64,000 nt of DNA from Caprimulgus europaeus (lineage: Eukaryota > Chordata > Aves > Caprimulgiformes > Caprimulgidae), in contig OU015532.1 in assembly GCA_907165065.1 (NCBI GenBank), positions 44,742,839 through 44,806,838 of the forward strand. Reading direction: 5' to 3'. Position numbers and translations under genes: made by a program. Position 1 is the stretch's first letter. Each line of letters opens with the position of its first letter. The notes beneath the pieces were generated by a model. The model ran no database searches and had not been told where the DNA came from. It worked only from the letters and a program-made list of their open reading frames with translations. Below, in pieces: positions 22,480 to 34,380 of this stretch.

Positions 22480-24240
22480 CTTAAACAGAAGAGGAAGCAT
22501 GGGTTATTAATGTGAAATGCCTCACAACTCCGACTTCTCTGTCACGGTATCTCAAAGCACGTGGAAAAAGGGGTTTCCCTCCCCCCAAGTCTGCCAGTTG
22601 AGACAAGCCTGTAGCTCCTGATGCATAACCCAACATGCACGTGCTGCAACGTCAGCATCTGGGTGACAAGCTCAGCCAGAAGAGGCCTGAGGAGCAGGCA
22701 AACCCAGACACCCAAGGAGAAATCCCAGCTGCCATGGTATCCTGTACACAGCATTGTTCATTACTAGGATATAAATCCATTTCTGACAGTAGCAATGACT
22801 CTCCAAAACCATAAGTAGCTAGAACACTCCAACGTTTTGGAGGAACAAAGGCTTCTGGCCTTTGGTTGAGTCTCAGAACACCCTGGCACATTTGGTTCCT
22901 CATGCCAAAACCCTGCTCCCACGTCATTTCTCCCCCCCTCCGCGCTGAGAAAAGCACAGATGTAGTATTTGCTGCTCCCAAAGTCTGCACTGCAAAGTCA
23001 CTGTGGGGCTTGGCATCAGTAGGATAACCAGGCAGTCAGGCATAGCAGCAACAGGACCCTGTGTTAATCGGGCAAGTATCCTCCAGGCAAAACCAAAACC
23101 AAAGCAAAACACCTCTTAATGGTCTGATAAGTATCTAGTGATGTGCCAGTCAGCAGGTACAGGCACACCAAGAGTAAGAAGAGATGATACTTGCTGGACT
23201 GCCTGCTATCTCCTTGCACAAGCTGTGCTCATTTTACCCCTCAAACAGCACAACGGGCTGCCCAGATACGTCCAAAGAACGACCAAGTCCCACTTTGTCA
23301 GTTCTGGAAGATTTTTATCCTTGCTTTCCCACTAACAACATTACTTCAGGTATGAGAGAAGACCTAATGCAGTAGGACAGTGCCACCCATCAGTGTTAGT
23401 TGGCTCACTTCCCAAGAAGTTATCTCCTCTTTCTCTCCTTTGTATCCCTCAAAGCTCCCAGACCAAGAAGCGGCACCTCCGCAGAAGAAAACCCCCGTAC
23501 GTACGCCACTGGGGAAAGAACCTGCAAAAAGCAGCTCGTGGTTCAGCACTAGAAGGTGTCTGAGGATTGTGGTGCAAGAAGATTAACTTGGAAAGCAGGG
23601 TCAACAGTTTCTTAACAAAGAGTGAAGAAGGGAGTCATCGCCATCTACCTTTTTCACAGCACTTGTGCTGAGCCCTCAGACCACTAGTGAGAAATCATTC
23701 ATTAGCGGCCTGGCCTCAGAGCATAAACACCAGTGATCACTGAGCCCCCTCAACAGTCCTCTCAGAAGATGGTTACCATGCAGTGATCTATTAGTGACTG
23801 GCACATGATTCTCAGCTTGACAGCATCGCTGGTTTATTGGGGTGCATGCAAGATGAAGAATTCCTAATCCTTTCCAAACGCTTTTTCACAGGCTGGAGGT
23901 AGTTGCACTTCAACTACAGATGTTCCCTCACTTGCCAGATTAGTTCAGATTTATGACCCATGAAGAAAGTGGAAGTTGAAAAATGTCTACCCTTAGAAGC
24001 CAGTATGGAAAAGGACTAGACAAACAGATTAAAGAAGATGATCTTAACTTGAAAACAGCCTTTCCTCAATCCATCTCAACACCCCCTGATCACCAGAGCA
24101 GGCTGTCCTGAAACCAAACACGGCAGTAGGACCTGGCTTGACAGGCAACCCAGCATCTCCCAAAACACACAACGCTCTTCTGGTGTCAAACTGAGATATG
24201 CAAGCATAAGACAAAGAGGTGGTAAGGCAGTGATACTTAC
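22480..24240 (-). other. Intron of the nested Myb/SANT gene
   Basis: 1.76 kb between a gtaagtat donor and a tttaag acceptor. No other feature is seen in it. Confidence 0.7.
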
Positions 24241-24649
24241 AGCTCGATGATGGGCTGTCAACCACGTCCAGATCCGCTCTCCGGAAGCCGTGCATCTGGC
24301 GTGACGAATGCAGCGTCGACTCGATGGCTCTCTCGTGGGCGGTCAGGACGATGGCCGAGGGCCGCCCCGCGCTGCCGGGGCTGGAGAGGGACCTCTGCAT
24401 GAATGCCAGTTTGTCCTTGGTCCTTCTCTTCATGTCGTCCCATCTGTGTTTAATGTCTTTTACAGACCTGGGGACCTGGCTGATTGATGTGATCTGCCTG
24501 GCTATGCCTTCCCAGATCTTGTCCCTGTCAGCATGGGATAGACGCATTGTCTCCCTCCCAAACAGCATGGCTTCATTTCGGGTCACCTCAGTGACCAGAA
24601 TGTCCAGTTCTTCCTTGGAAAACTTGGGCTTCCTCTTTCGTTCAGCCAT
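24241..24649 (-). CDS. Myb/SANT-like DNA-binding domain protein, first coding exon
   Basis: The chosen start, ATG at 24649, has a good context (AACATGG); in-frame ATGs at 24667 and 24679 are alternatives. It codes MAERKRKPKFSKEELDILV onward, a Myb/SANT-like domain of the Harbinger-derived type (as in NAIF1, MYPOP and TSNARE1), with characteristic IWEGIARQI and HRWDDMKRRTKDKL segments in residues 8-80. The donor AGC T|gtaagtat joins exon 2 in phase. Exons total 1014 bp, 337 residues. Such proteins are nuclear DNA-binding factors; the target is unknown. The gene lies inside a PRDM11 intron on the same strand, so it needs its own promoter or could share transcripts with PRDM11. I cannot assign a specific symbol. 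Confidence 0.8.
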
Positions 24650-24679
24650 GTTCCTTGGGTTGAACATCCCACAAAGCAC

Positions 24680-27600
24680 AAATTGGGTAAAAGGAAATCA
24701 GCTCAAAGCATCCCCCTGCATCCAACTGCTTGGCACTAGGGCAGAGGAGTTCGGTGGGATCCAGCTCCCCCCACCCACAACCACCTCTCAGTTTTCCTCA
24801 ATCGCACCAGGAAAAGGCAGCTGGTTTGTTTTTAAAGAAGCAATTTTCAAGCTTAAGAAAAAAAAACCAAACCAAAACAAAAACCAAACCAAAACACCAA
24901 GTGACACTAGTGTTGAAGGAGCCTTCTCAGCTTTAAAATGAAATGTCACACTTCATCTGATGCCCTCACTTAGGTACGAGAATCCCGGCACGGCCTCACA
25001 TCACTCGCCGCAGTTTGAGCGCAGGAAAAAAGCGTGAGAACTCGCAATCAGGTGGAGGAATTAACTGCTGAGGTGACACTGCTCGAAAATGGGCTCTTGA
25101 GGACATTTAGAGGCCTGAAACGTACCTTTTTGTTCTGCCTGGCACAAGGTGTAACGGAAACTTTTACCCCATTCTCTCGTGAAAACTCACAGGATGTCAC
25201 ACAGGGGCTACCCCACTGGATTTTTTTCAGGGGAGGGAGATTTCAACTAGACTCACAGGCAATTTCTGCAACTGATTTTTCCTAAGGAAAAGTCTTTTTT
25301 TTTCAGCACTGGGGGTACTGCACATCCAGCACTCGACTCAAGCTCTTGTTTCACCCAGAAATGGTTGCCATTCCCCATTGTTCTCAAAAGGAATGAGGCC
25401 ACCCGCTTGTTTTTTCCTGGCTAGGCTTTGCTGTCACTGCTGCTGACAGGAGCCTGCACCCAGTTTCTGGTCCTTCAAACCAACAGCTCGTAGCCTCAGG
25501 CCATTGAGAAGAAGAGGCAGCCACCCTGAGAACCAGCACTTTTGTCCAAAGGGGAAGGGTGTTAATTTTTCCAACCACAGTCAAAGGAAACTTTAAAAAT
25601 AAACAAACCATTAGTCCTAACTATGGCTTTTTATTGGGGGTGGGAGGGGGGTGAAAAGAGAAGGCTGCAGATCTATTCAATAGGGAAGGAGAAAACAGAC
25701 TGTGTGAACATGTAATTTTGCACATAAATAAGGTGGACAGGGGAATAATTCACAGCCTGGGCAATGGACACCTGTGTAGAACAGCATGGAAGAGATCAGA
25801 GGCCACAGAGGAGCAGAACTGCTGGGAAAATGTTGTGTATGCCTTGATTGGAATTATAGCAAAGTAAATTGGCAGAATGGTTATTCTAATGCTAGATATT
25901 ACAAAAGACTGCTTGTACACACCTTCAAATAATTAAAAGCAGGGATTTCAGGAGCTTTTTTGTAAAAGGTCAACCTTCCTGGTGCTCACATCCTATAGTT
26001 GTTAACTTTTTAAAAGGAAGTTCTCAGAAATCTACATCAGCATGGAGTTATGGTGGAGAACACATCACTCATCTGAGGCAGAAGACTTCAGTGTTAATAC
26101 AAGTTGCCCCAAAGAGCTGTCACTACAAGCTTAGAAAATTAATGTTTAAAAGAGATATTAAGATGTAACATACAAGAAAAAAAAGACATCTTAATGGTTA
26201 GGAAACCTAAAAGCTGTAACTCTGAAGTGACACTATGGGAGGGAAAATCTATTGGCTCCCCTGTGTGTTAGTTTTCTTTCTGCTTATGATCCCAAATTAA
26301 ATGAAACCAAAGATGCCATTACTGGTAGTAGTATTAATAATAGTATTACTACTAGCAATATAATCATTGGTTTCATTTAATCTGGGATCTGTTGGTAGTA
26401 TCTTTGCAATGTTAGGGGAACACACTCTGGCTGGGATAGCACAGACCCTCTTCTTTTAAAAAATGACATTTAATCCTACAATCTTGGCTGAATGCCCTAT
26501 CTCTCACAGGCAGACTTCAGCCACCCCAAAATACTTTCTGAAAAGTTGGTATCAGCAAAGGCCTCAGCATTTTTCCCACTTGCCCCACGTTTGTGGTGGC
26601 CCTGCTGTCACCTTCTCAGAGATGGGTGCCTTCCAGCACTGCCGTGACCCAGCAGAAGAGAGGTGGTTTGGGATGCAGACTGAGAAAAAGCTACCAAAAG
26701 GCAAGAGTGCCTCTTGTCAGATGTTCTTCTAGTTTCTCCTTGGTGCTGTTAGGCTGCTGTTTAAGGAATCTCACCGTGTCAGAAGTGGTTAACCACGGTT
26801 AAAGCTGGAAAACCAGTAGGAAATGCTCCTCAAATCCAGGCCACGTACAGGGAGAGCTGGGAGCCAAGTGCACAGGTGCATTTCACTGAGACAAATGCAA
26901 ATGCATCCTTGAGATACTGTTTTCATGGAGCTTCACTGATGGAGGGACAGAAGGAGTGTTTAAGAAGGTGGTAATGAAATGATGGAGAGCCAGCAAAGCA
27001 CTTGCTACCTCAAGGGGGAAAAAACCCCAAAACAAAGACAAACTTAAAGGGAAAAAGGGGTTCTCCCAGCTGAACACTGGAAGGAGGGACAAGGCTACGT
27101 GGAACATTCACAGGTGGATTTTCATCACATTCAGCCAAACTGGGCTTCATGTATATTCTCTGCAGGTACCCAGGACTGCACAGTCCCATCAGTGCCTCCA
27201 CGTGGTGGAAACAAACCTCTGCTGACAGGCTGCTCTGGTGAAGAGAGAAACGGGACTTTGCCAAGTGGCCCTGGGTAGGGTGAGCTTGCAGAACACAAAG
27301 TCTCTCTGGAGCTGCCCAGAGCCTCTGGCGGGGTCACAAAACCTGCACCCCCTCTCCTCTGCTGAACCCATGGCTGCTGTCACTAGCAAAGCTGCACCCA
27401 TGGGGAGTTAGAGCCCTCTTTGCTCTTCCCAGACAGGTTACCCCATCAAGTGCACTTAGGACAACCTGTGGTAGACCCAGATATGCACATTTCAGGGGTT
27501 CCACTCATTCCAGCTCCAGCATGACTTGATTCAAAGCTATTTAAGAGAACTTAAGTATTCCAATAGCACACTCACCACACAAAGAGTAATGAGTTCTGGC

Positions 27601-29060
27601 CAGTTTTAATCATGAATTCAATTAATGTTAGGTTCCCAGCAGGCACATTAACCTCCTCCTGATAAAAATGCAGACAGTATTACTGCCAGAGAGATCTTTT
27701 TTTCCCCTCTAGCATGCAGGATGTCCCTAGGAGCAGCCACTGATACTTGAAAGTACCTCACTGGGGATGCTGTGATCAAGCTCCAGAGGAGCTCAGGCTG
27801 TGAATTCACACCTCAGCCCAGGTCAATCTGTAAATGCAAGACAGTAAACCTAATTCTTTAAAAACACATGTGTAAAGTACATGCCCAGTAAGCACTTAAT
27901 GACCACTGCACAAAGATAGCAAGCAAATCCACTTTGCTCAGCCTCTAAGAAACAAGCACATAACTCTTCCCAGGGCTCTGAAGCAGTTTTTTCCACAGGG
28001 ATCACAGTCCTGCAGTGCTTTAGGATCCCTTTGCTCTGCATAAATTTCAGTCTCTAAGAGATAAGAGCATTTGCTGCACTTGCTGCAAGGTAACAGAGAC
28101 CAGTTTGTGAAGCTCAACAGAATGACTCGTGCATAGGCTGGTGGCTTTTACTCCCTCTGAACACACAGGCAGATGCAGTAACCCTGACTTTTAAATTTTT
28201 TTTCTTTTTAAAAGGTCCTGTAAAGTTAAAACAGCAGCTCAGTACTTAAGAGATCTACTGAACTAAGTTGATCCTGCTTTGAGCAGGCTGTTGGAGCACC
28301 TAACCAGCACTCCCCTCTGAGATCTATTGTTGTATGGAGATCAAATCACAGACATCTCCATCATAAGGAGATACAGGGGGACTTACAGAACAGTCTTGCT
28401 CCCCATGATCTCTTTATTACTATGTTTGGAGAGGAAAGGGGGCAGAGAGGAAGCCAAAAGAGAAAGAAGTGAGGAAGTCTTGCACCAGCCTTTTCCATGG
28501 GCTGAGGGAAAGGATGAATTTGAACCGTGCCAAAAGCCTGAGAACTCAGGTACTCAGGTGTAAGAAGGGATACAGACTATAAATGCCCCAACTAGCCTGG
28601 AAACCCCACACCTGAGGCATTTCAACAGCCCAGTCAGGCACCACCAGTTTGCTGGTACTTCCTATCCTGCACCTCAGTCTGGGCCAAGTGGTACATACAC
28701 ACAGAGACGTTTCTTGGACTTCCTGAATTACTTTCATTTTTTGGTCAGACCAGGTTTTGTTTTTGTTTTTTAGAGATCTCCAACACCTGAATAACAGAAC
28801 TTCCTCAGAAGTAACCATGAACAATGGCTGGTTCTGCACAATCCTTCAGAAGCCCCAAGAACTCCCATCAGCAGCACTTTATGATTTGTGTCTCAGAAAG
28901 CGCCAATTCCACTTGAGGTTTGCTGTGATCTGTGGTAATCAAGTCACCCTGAGTTCCCAGGAAAATAAAAACAGAGGGAGAGGTTTGCACCCACCCCTGC
29001 AGGTCAAAGCCATGGAGTTTCATAAAGCATGGGAAACAACAGCGCTTTGCTCTGGACAGA
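24680..29060. other. PRDM11 intron, mostly unique sequence
   Basis: No exon recognised. It includes an A-rich run at 24857-24898 and the 102-bp fold-back at 26288-26389. Part of the first 500 bases may be the promoter of the nested gene, but no CpG island is present there. Confidence 0.55.
26288..26389. repeat. 102-bp fold-back (imperfect palindrome)
   Basis: The ends gatccc and gggatc and the next 20 or so bases pair almost perfectly (ttaaatgaaacca with tggtttcatttaa). The middle contains complementary actggtagtagtatta and taatagtattactactag segments. The whole unit folds into one long hairpin, resembling a MITE relic or a pre-miRNA. Confidence 0.85.
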
Positions 29061-29062
29061 GA

Positions 29063-29290
29063 TGAAGAATCCCAGAATTGCCTGGATTGGAAAAGCCCTT
29101 TCAGCTCATCGAGTCCACCCATGAACCCAACACTGACCAGTCCCCGACTGACCCATGTCCCTCAGCACTGTGTCTACACGACTCTTCAATCCCTCCAGGG
29201 ATGGGGACTCCACCCCTGCCCTGGGCAACCCCTTCCAGTGCCTCAGAACCCTTTCAGCAAAGAAATTCCTCCTCACATCCAATCTAAGGA
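29063..29290 (-). mobile_element. CR1 LINE 3' fragment
   Basis: It begins agaatcccagaattgcctgg, then tcatcgagtccacccatgaa, the reverse of a CR1 3' end. Truncated copy of the same subfamily as those at 43.95 and 54.42 kb. Confidence 0.85.
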
Positions 29291-31495
29291 TGCATTACTC
29301 TTGTGCCAGCAGCCAGCTTAAGAGAACATGCTTCCAGCATCAGGAGGTTTGTCTCAACTGACTGAAGAGGGAAAGGGCAAGAGGATGTTACCACTGCCAT
29401 GCCATCTCCTGTGCTTCATGATCCTTCCTCCCTGCCATCCACTGCCCTGGGTAAACACTCACTTGAAATTAAACCCACAAATTCTGCAGTGTACGCATTG
29501 TCCTCGGTGGCAACATGAAAATGGACTCAGATGTGGCAGTCAAACAACAGAAACAATAGCCAGATCTACAAGAAGAGAGAGGAGTCAGCCCTCCCCACAC
29601 CATACCCACCTACCCAGAGGGTGAGTAGATCTGCTTTGCAAAGCACTCCAGCTGTGAGTGATGGCAAAGAGCACCATCTGCAAAACAAACAGAGCGCTGT
29701 CCACAGCGTCCAGGCACCACGGGTTCTGGGGGTCAGCTCCGTGAGAGGAAAGGTCCTAGGGCAGGATATCCAGTGCACCTCTGCTTGAAAGCTGCTACCA
29801 ACCAAACCCAAGGCTTTTTGAGGACCACTATCTCCACTTGAACTGTTTGTTGGTCAGACTCTGTTGTTTGAAGCAATTTTCAAGAGTAAAACCAGGAAGA
29901 TCAGTAAGAGTGGTACAGCCTGCACAGGTCCTTTGACACACCCTTCCCCAGCAAGAGTTGCAAACACCCCCTTTCCACAAACCCATAACCTCCTTGCTTC
30001 TCCAGGCTGTACACTATGGCCCTGACCACGCTCATCTCGAGACTTAACCATGGCAAATACAAGTTTGGACAAGAACATTCTGTTTGGTGCTGTGATCATA
30101 AGTAGTGTCCATCCAGATATCAAGTTTATGTTCATGGCAGTAAGAAGAAGAATTCATCATAAAGATTTTTGCTTTCCAAGACTGTTTTTTTCCCCCCCAG
30201 CTTCACTGTCATTCAGATCACCTAAAAATCCAGATCTAAGCAGAAAAATCTCGCTCTGATTTTTGAACTTTGCATTTTTTCCTTCAAGATATGTGTCTCC
30301 CTACCTACCTGTCCACTGTACGACTGCATCTTTGTGGAGTGACAACTCCAGCCTCAGCCCAGGTCTGGCATTTTCTCTCATTCAGTAGCAAACAGCTGGA
30401 ATTCTTACACAAAGATGAGATCCTCTGCTGAACTTTTTAAGAACTTAAGTGTTCAGAACAGCTGCTATCCACGTGAAAACTCAAACAGAGCAGAAGTGGT
30501 GCAGCAACCAGATCTGACCAGCTAGGTCAGTCTTGCTCCTGGACTTCACACTCTCACTGAAAATCCCAGACAACCAGGCCAACAAACCAGTTAATTCCCA
30601 CACTGCTTTACTCTTCTATGAAAGCCTTCTTGACAACCACTTCCAAAATTCACCCTGAAAGCAGGACTGGACCAAACATGGGACAGACATCAGTATGAAG
30701 CAACGTCCCACTCTGGTGACTCACCATAGCACGAGGCACTTTCCCCCTGCCTCAGGAGGCTGCAAGTGACCTACATTTTGCAGGTATATGCCAATATTTG
30801 AAGCACAGCATCACGGTTAAACACGTTCCCTTCCTGTTGCAGTTCACAAACCAGAGCCAGCCCCAAGCCCTGGTTTAGTCCTGACTTGTTTTTTGGGCTC
30901 TAAGCCCCTGTGCCGGCAGAGGGAGCGCAAGCACACGTGTGATTTGGGAGCTGCAGCAACTCACTCTGTGCTCCTGTTCCTCCTCACGGGGTAAAGCTGA
31001 CACTACCAATGACAGCTACCACAGACAATTCGTTCAAGTGAAGCCCAGAAATAAAACAAACAAACAAAAAAGCACCTTTTTCACTGTCTGTCTAGTGGGA
31101 AAGGACAAAAAACCCCCAAACAGAATCAAATATTGCCTTGGGGATAATGCAAAGCTTTTTGCAAATATCTGAACATAAAGTAAAAAAAAATAAAAAATAA
31201 AAAAATAAATGGAGTGAGACCTGTCAGCATCTGTAAGAGTGGATAAATAGGAACATCCTCATCATTTGTCCTCATTCCTCCACACACACATCCTTGTTTT
31301 AGTCCCTTTCATTCAATCTGACTCCAAAGGATTCTCATCACAATGAAGACCGAAAGAGCACAAGCAAACCCTTTACGGAAGGGGTTGTGGCGTTTTGATT
31401 CATTTTTCTGTCACACAAAACAACAAGGAGTGTTTGATGGCCTCTCTCTAGAAGACAGAGCCCCAAAAGGGAAGGCAGAAGAGAACTGGACTCAC
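29291..31495. other. PRDM11 intron, unique sequence
   Basis: Nothing recognisable apart from an A-rich run near 31178-31209. Confidence 0.55.
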
Positions 31496-31563
31496 CTCAT
31501 CCAGTTTGCTTTGGTTTCATCCGTCCCATCGATGGATTTGTAGCGGTTGTTCTTATCAACGAT
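31496..31563 (-). CDS. PRDM11: PRDM11 short PR-domain exon (68 bp)
   Basis: This exon was found by reading the minus strand between gcgcag and AG|gtgagtcc. It codes 22 residues, [13 protein letters not shown] through ANWM, plus two bases of an Arg codon that the exon at 9644 completes. The sequence continues the PR domain directly from the preceding TTC TCG TGG CTG. It is too short to stand out as an open frame. It is followed by a 21.85 kb intron. Confidence 0.93.
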
Positions 31564-32521
31564 CTGCGCAACAAGAGAACGGATGCAGCACGTCAACTAG
31601 CTGGTCCAGACAGGAGAAGGTCTCAAATCACTTAGTTCTAGCCTCAAGTCAGGACACGAAACTCTAGGCCACGAATCTCAGCTCTCCTAATCCTACAGGC
31701 TGTGCAGAGGCCACTTGGAATTGACTCAGAGGCACTTTCCTACGTACAAATATCTGCCACGCAGAACTGTGGCTGCAGCTGACAAAACTGTTAACAGGCC
31801 TGAGATATAAAAGATCACCTTCCCTTGCAGGACAGGGCTGAGACACACATTTATTTTACAGACAGAAAAGTGTGAGCAGCACTTCATATCGGCAGCTCTC
31901 AATTCTTTTTTCCCCACCCATAACTCAGGTCTCACATCTCATTTCTCATAATAACCAATATCTGTCGATTTAGTGACATCTCTGCCTCATAGGCTAACCA
32001 TGGACTGTAGTACTAGGGGAAAAAAAGATGAGTTTTAGTGCTGGGGTCTACGTGTAGATCAGTTCCTGATGGACTAGATCTGCTTCCTGGCCTCTTGGGC
32101 TACCTGCTCTGCTCAAGTGGGCTGGGAAGGAGTGCTGCAGGCCCATGACTCTGCAATCTCTAGATACAATCCTTCCTCTGTTCTCAAAATGATGGCCAGA
32201 GCAGAAAAAGGTACTGGAGGAGCACTAGAAGTTGTGTGGGGATGGAAGAACATGGCAAGGGGGAGAGAAGAAGCAAGCTCTGCTTCGTACAGCTGTGAAC
32301 TGAACTGGGGTCCTATGGCACCTGGTCTCCTTTCAAGTATCTACACCTTAAGCCACTAATAATGATGGCAGGTCAGTGTCTGCCTACTGCCCATGTAGGT
32401 CAGCAGCAGATCTACAGAGAAGGGGGAAGAGGGCTAAGGTCTGGTTCCAAAGGCCCATGAGTCCCCCACCTCCGAGCTGCATGGCTGGGACATCAGTCCC
32501 CTGGGGAGACACATCACTCAC
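31564..32521 (-). other. PRDM11 intron (0.96 kb)
   Basis: Intron between the PR-domain exons. No other feature is seen. Confidence 0.7.
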
Positions 32522-32784
32522 CAGCCACGAGAAGAATCCTGCAGACTTGTCCTGGCTGGAGATCTGCCCCTCGTAGGGCCCGAAGATGTGGCCTTTGGGG
32601 ATCACCTCGTTCATACAGCGCACGTCGTTCTCCCCGCTGGGCTCCTTCACCACCTCCATTCCAGGCGGGATGGTCAGCGCTGCCCGGTCGGGGATGCCCA
32701 CGGGCACCGGGGTGTCGGACACGAACACGGGGGGACCGTGGTTTGGGCACTCGTCCACAAAGTACTCCTGGCAGGACTCGCAGA
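32522..32784 (-). CDS. PRDM11: PRDM11 zinc knuckle and start of PR/SET domain
   Basis: The acceptor is cgcccccgcag and the donor CTG|gtgagtg, phase 0. It codes residues 74-161. It opens with a zinc knuckle of spacing C-x2-C-x7-C-x2-H (Cys75, Cys78, Cys86, His89), followed by the linker [20 protein letters not shown] and the first strands of the PR domain, including [19 protein letters not shown] domains are SET-related folds; in many PRDM proteins they lack clear methyltransferase activity, so catalysis should not be assumed. A 22-bp minisatellite begins 84 bases upstream of the acceptor. Confidence 0.93.
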
Positions 32785-32868
32785 CTGCGGGGGCGAGGGG
32801 AGCAGGGGTTAGCTGCAGATGTGATGCCCATCCAGGACCATGCAGCTCCCCGTCCTCCCCATGGCCTG

Positions 32869-33000
32869 CTGAGCCCCTTCCCCTGGCCCACTGAGCCCCT
32901 TCCCCTGGCCCACTGAGCCCCTCCCCCTGGCCCACTGAGCCCCTCCCCCTGGCCCACTGAGCCCCTCCCCCTGGCCCACTGAGCCCCTTCCCCAAAGCCT
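32869..33000. repeat. 22-bp minisatellite, about six units
   Basis: Units of the type ctgagccccttcccctggcc(ca) start at 32869, 32891, 32913, 32935, 32957 and 32979. On the minus (transcribed) strand they are G-rich (GGGG runs), directly upstream of a PRDM11 acceptor. Confidence 0.92.
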
Positions 33001-33088
33001 GGTCTCCACGCACGCAAAGGCTTTGCTGGCACCACACATCTCTCAGCAAGGGCTCTGTCCCAACTCATGTCTGCCCAAGCTCCACTTG

Positions 33089-33133
33089 TGCAGATGGAGC
33101 TTTCTGTGTGCTCCACACACCTCTGATAAACAG
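33089..33133. repeat. 45-bp direct repeat, copy 1
   Basis: Starts tgcagatggagctttctgtg; an identical copy lies at 34950-34994. The two flank the PRDM11 exons at 33.8 and 34.4 kb. Confidence 0.85.
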
Positions 33134-33823
33134 ATGGAGCTCACATGAGCCCTGGTGCCCTAAACAGATCTGCCACCAACGGCTACATGCATGGGGAGAG
33201 GCTCTGTCACTGTCTGCAGAGACAGAGGCTGAGGGCTCCTTGCCCACCCCTGGTTAGCAGCAACATCCTCAAGCCAAAAGGTTCCATTCCCCACACACCA
33301 GAGGAGAATTAAAACAAACACCCTTGAAAACAAATGCCCTCATCATACAGCCTTCATTCTGTGCTTGGGAGAGAGACAGTGTCCCCAGGCGCTCGTCCTG
33401 TGGCCAGACAGGGATTCAGGTCCACCACTTGTTATTTTGTAGGTATGCCAACATAACTGGCACCAGTTTTCTTCCCCAGAATAGGAGGAGAAGGAGTTGT
33501 TGTCCACACAACGCTCCCTTTGCAATTTCTGAATTGAAGCCTTTGGGTTTTGCAGACTCTTGGGGTTTTCTCATGTGCCTTTTTGTGTCTCCAGCATGCT
33601 CACCAGCTACCTCCCTACTTCTGCACAGCCTCACGATGGACAAGCTGCTTTTCTGCAACAGCTTCCCTCTCCAATGTGCCAGTCTTTTCAGGAAAGCATG
33701 CAAATTTGTCCCTGTCTTTTTCCTTTCTTGCTTCCCACCCCAAAATGGCAAGGTGTCAACTAGGAAAGACCAAAGTCTATCCAAGCACCAGCATTGCTTT
33801 TCCCTTGCTCACAAGACACTTAC

Positions 33824-33927
33824 ACCAGAAATCCACTTGCTGAAAGCTCTTGGTCACAATCAAATCCCGTTTCCCTTTCAGTTTCTTGGGCTCCACCTCC
33901 ATGGACTGTGGGTCAGGCCTTCCAGAG
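33824..33927 (-). CDS. PRDM11: PRDM11 second coding exon
   Basis: The acceptor is ctccccag and the donor T|gtaagtg. It codes residues 39-73, including the highly diagnostic run [16 protein letters not shown] and then KSFQQVDFW. The KKLKGKR stretch is a likely basic nuclear-targeting signal. The last base, T, joins TC of the next exon to code Phe just before the zinc knuckle. Length and phase (104 bp, phase 2 in and phase 1 out) fit the neighbouring exons exactly. Confidence 0.9.
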
Positions 33928-34380
33928 CTGGGGAGGGAACAGCAGAAAGATGACATTAACCTACCAAGACGCTGGGACTGCACACAGAGAGGAGCAGAAG
34001 CAACGGGGCCTGACCAAGTCTCATAGTCCCCACACCTGCAGCAGAAAAATGATGCAACGTGCCATCCAACCTGCCAAAAGCTGGTACCTGAGATGGCTTA
34101 AGGCTCAAGCCTACAGCAGGTAGTGGCTTCCATGCATGGCACACACCTGGCATGTCCCACAGAAGTGACAGAGGGGACTCCCACCAGCGCAGAGGTAGCA
34201 CCGCTGTGCTACGGGCCGGGAAACGTGCTGCCCCTGTCATACACCTCAAGACAGAGCTCGCAAGGGAGGGTTTTAATAACTTTGAGAAGTTCCACTATAT
34301 CCCTCAAAACCAACTTTAAGCTGGGGGGCAGGTGGAGAGACGGGGGTGGGAGTACTTTGGACCGAAGCTCAGCTGCGTAC

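Larger units (their letters stand above)
32785..33823 (-). other. PRDM11 intron (1.04 kb) with a minisatellite
   Basis: Intron between the second coding exon and the zinc-knuckle exon. It contains the 22-bp minisatellite at 32869-33000 and one copy of a 45-bp dispersed repeat (33089-33133). Confidence 0.7.

Noticed and set aside
21856-22500. 214-codon minus-strand frame overlapping the Myb/SANT second exon
   Set aside because: Shifted frame, Arg/Pro-rich by composition; the other frame joins exon 1 in phase and carries the coiled coil.
24324-24941. 205-codon plus-strand frame
   Set aside because: Antisense shadow of the Myb/SANT first exon; no independent features.
32384-33116. Frames of 200-221 codons with GSVGQGEG-type repeats
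   Set aside because: Only 32522-32784 is a real exon; the repeats are the 22-bp minisatellite translated through an intron.
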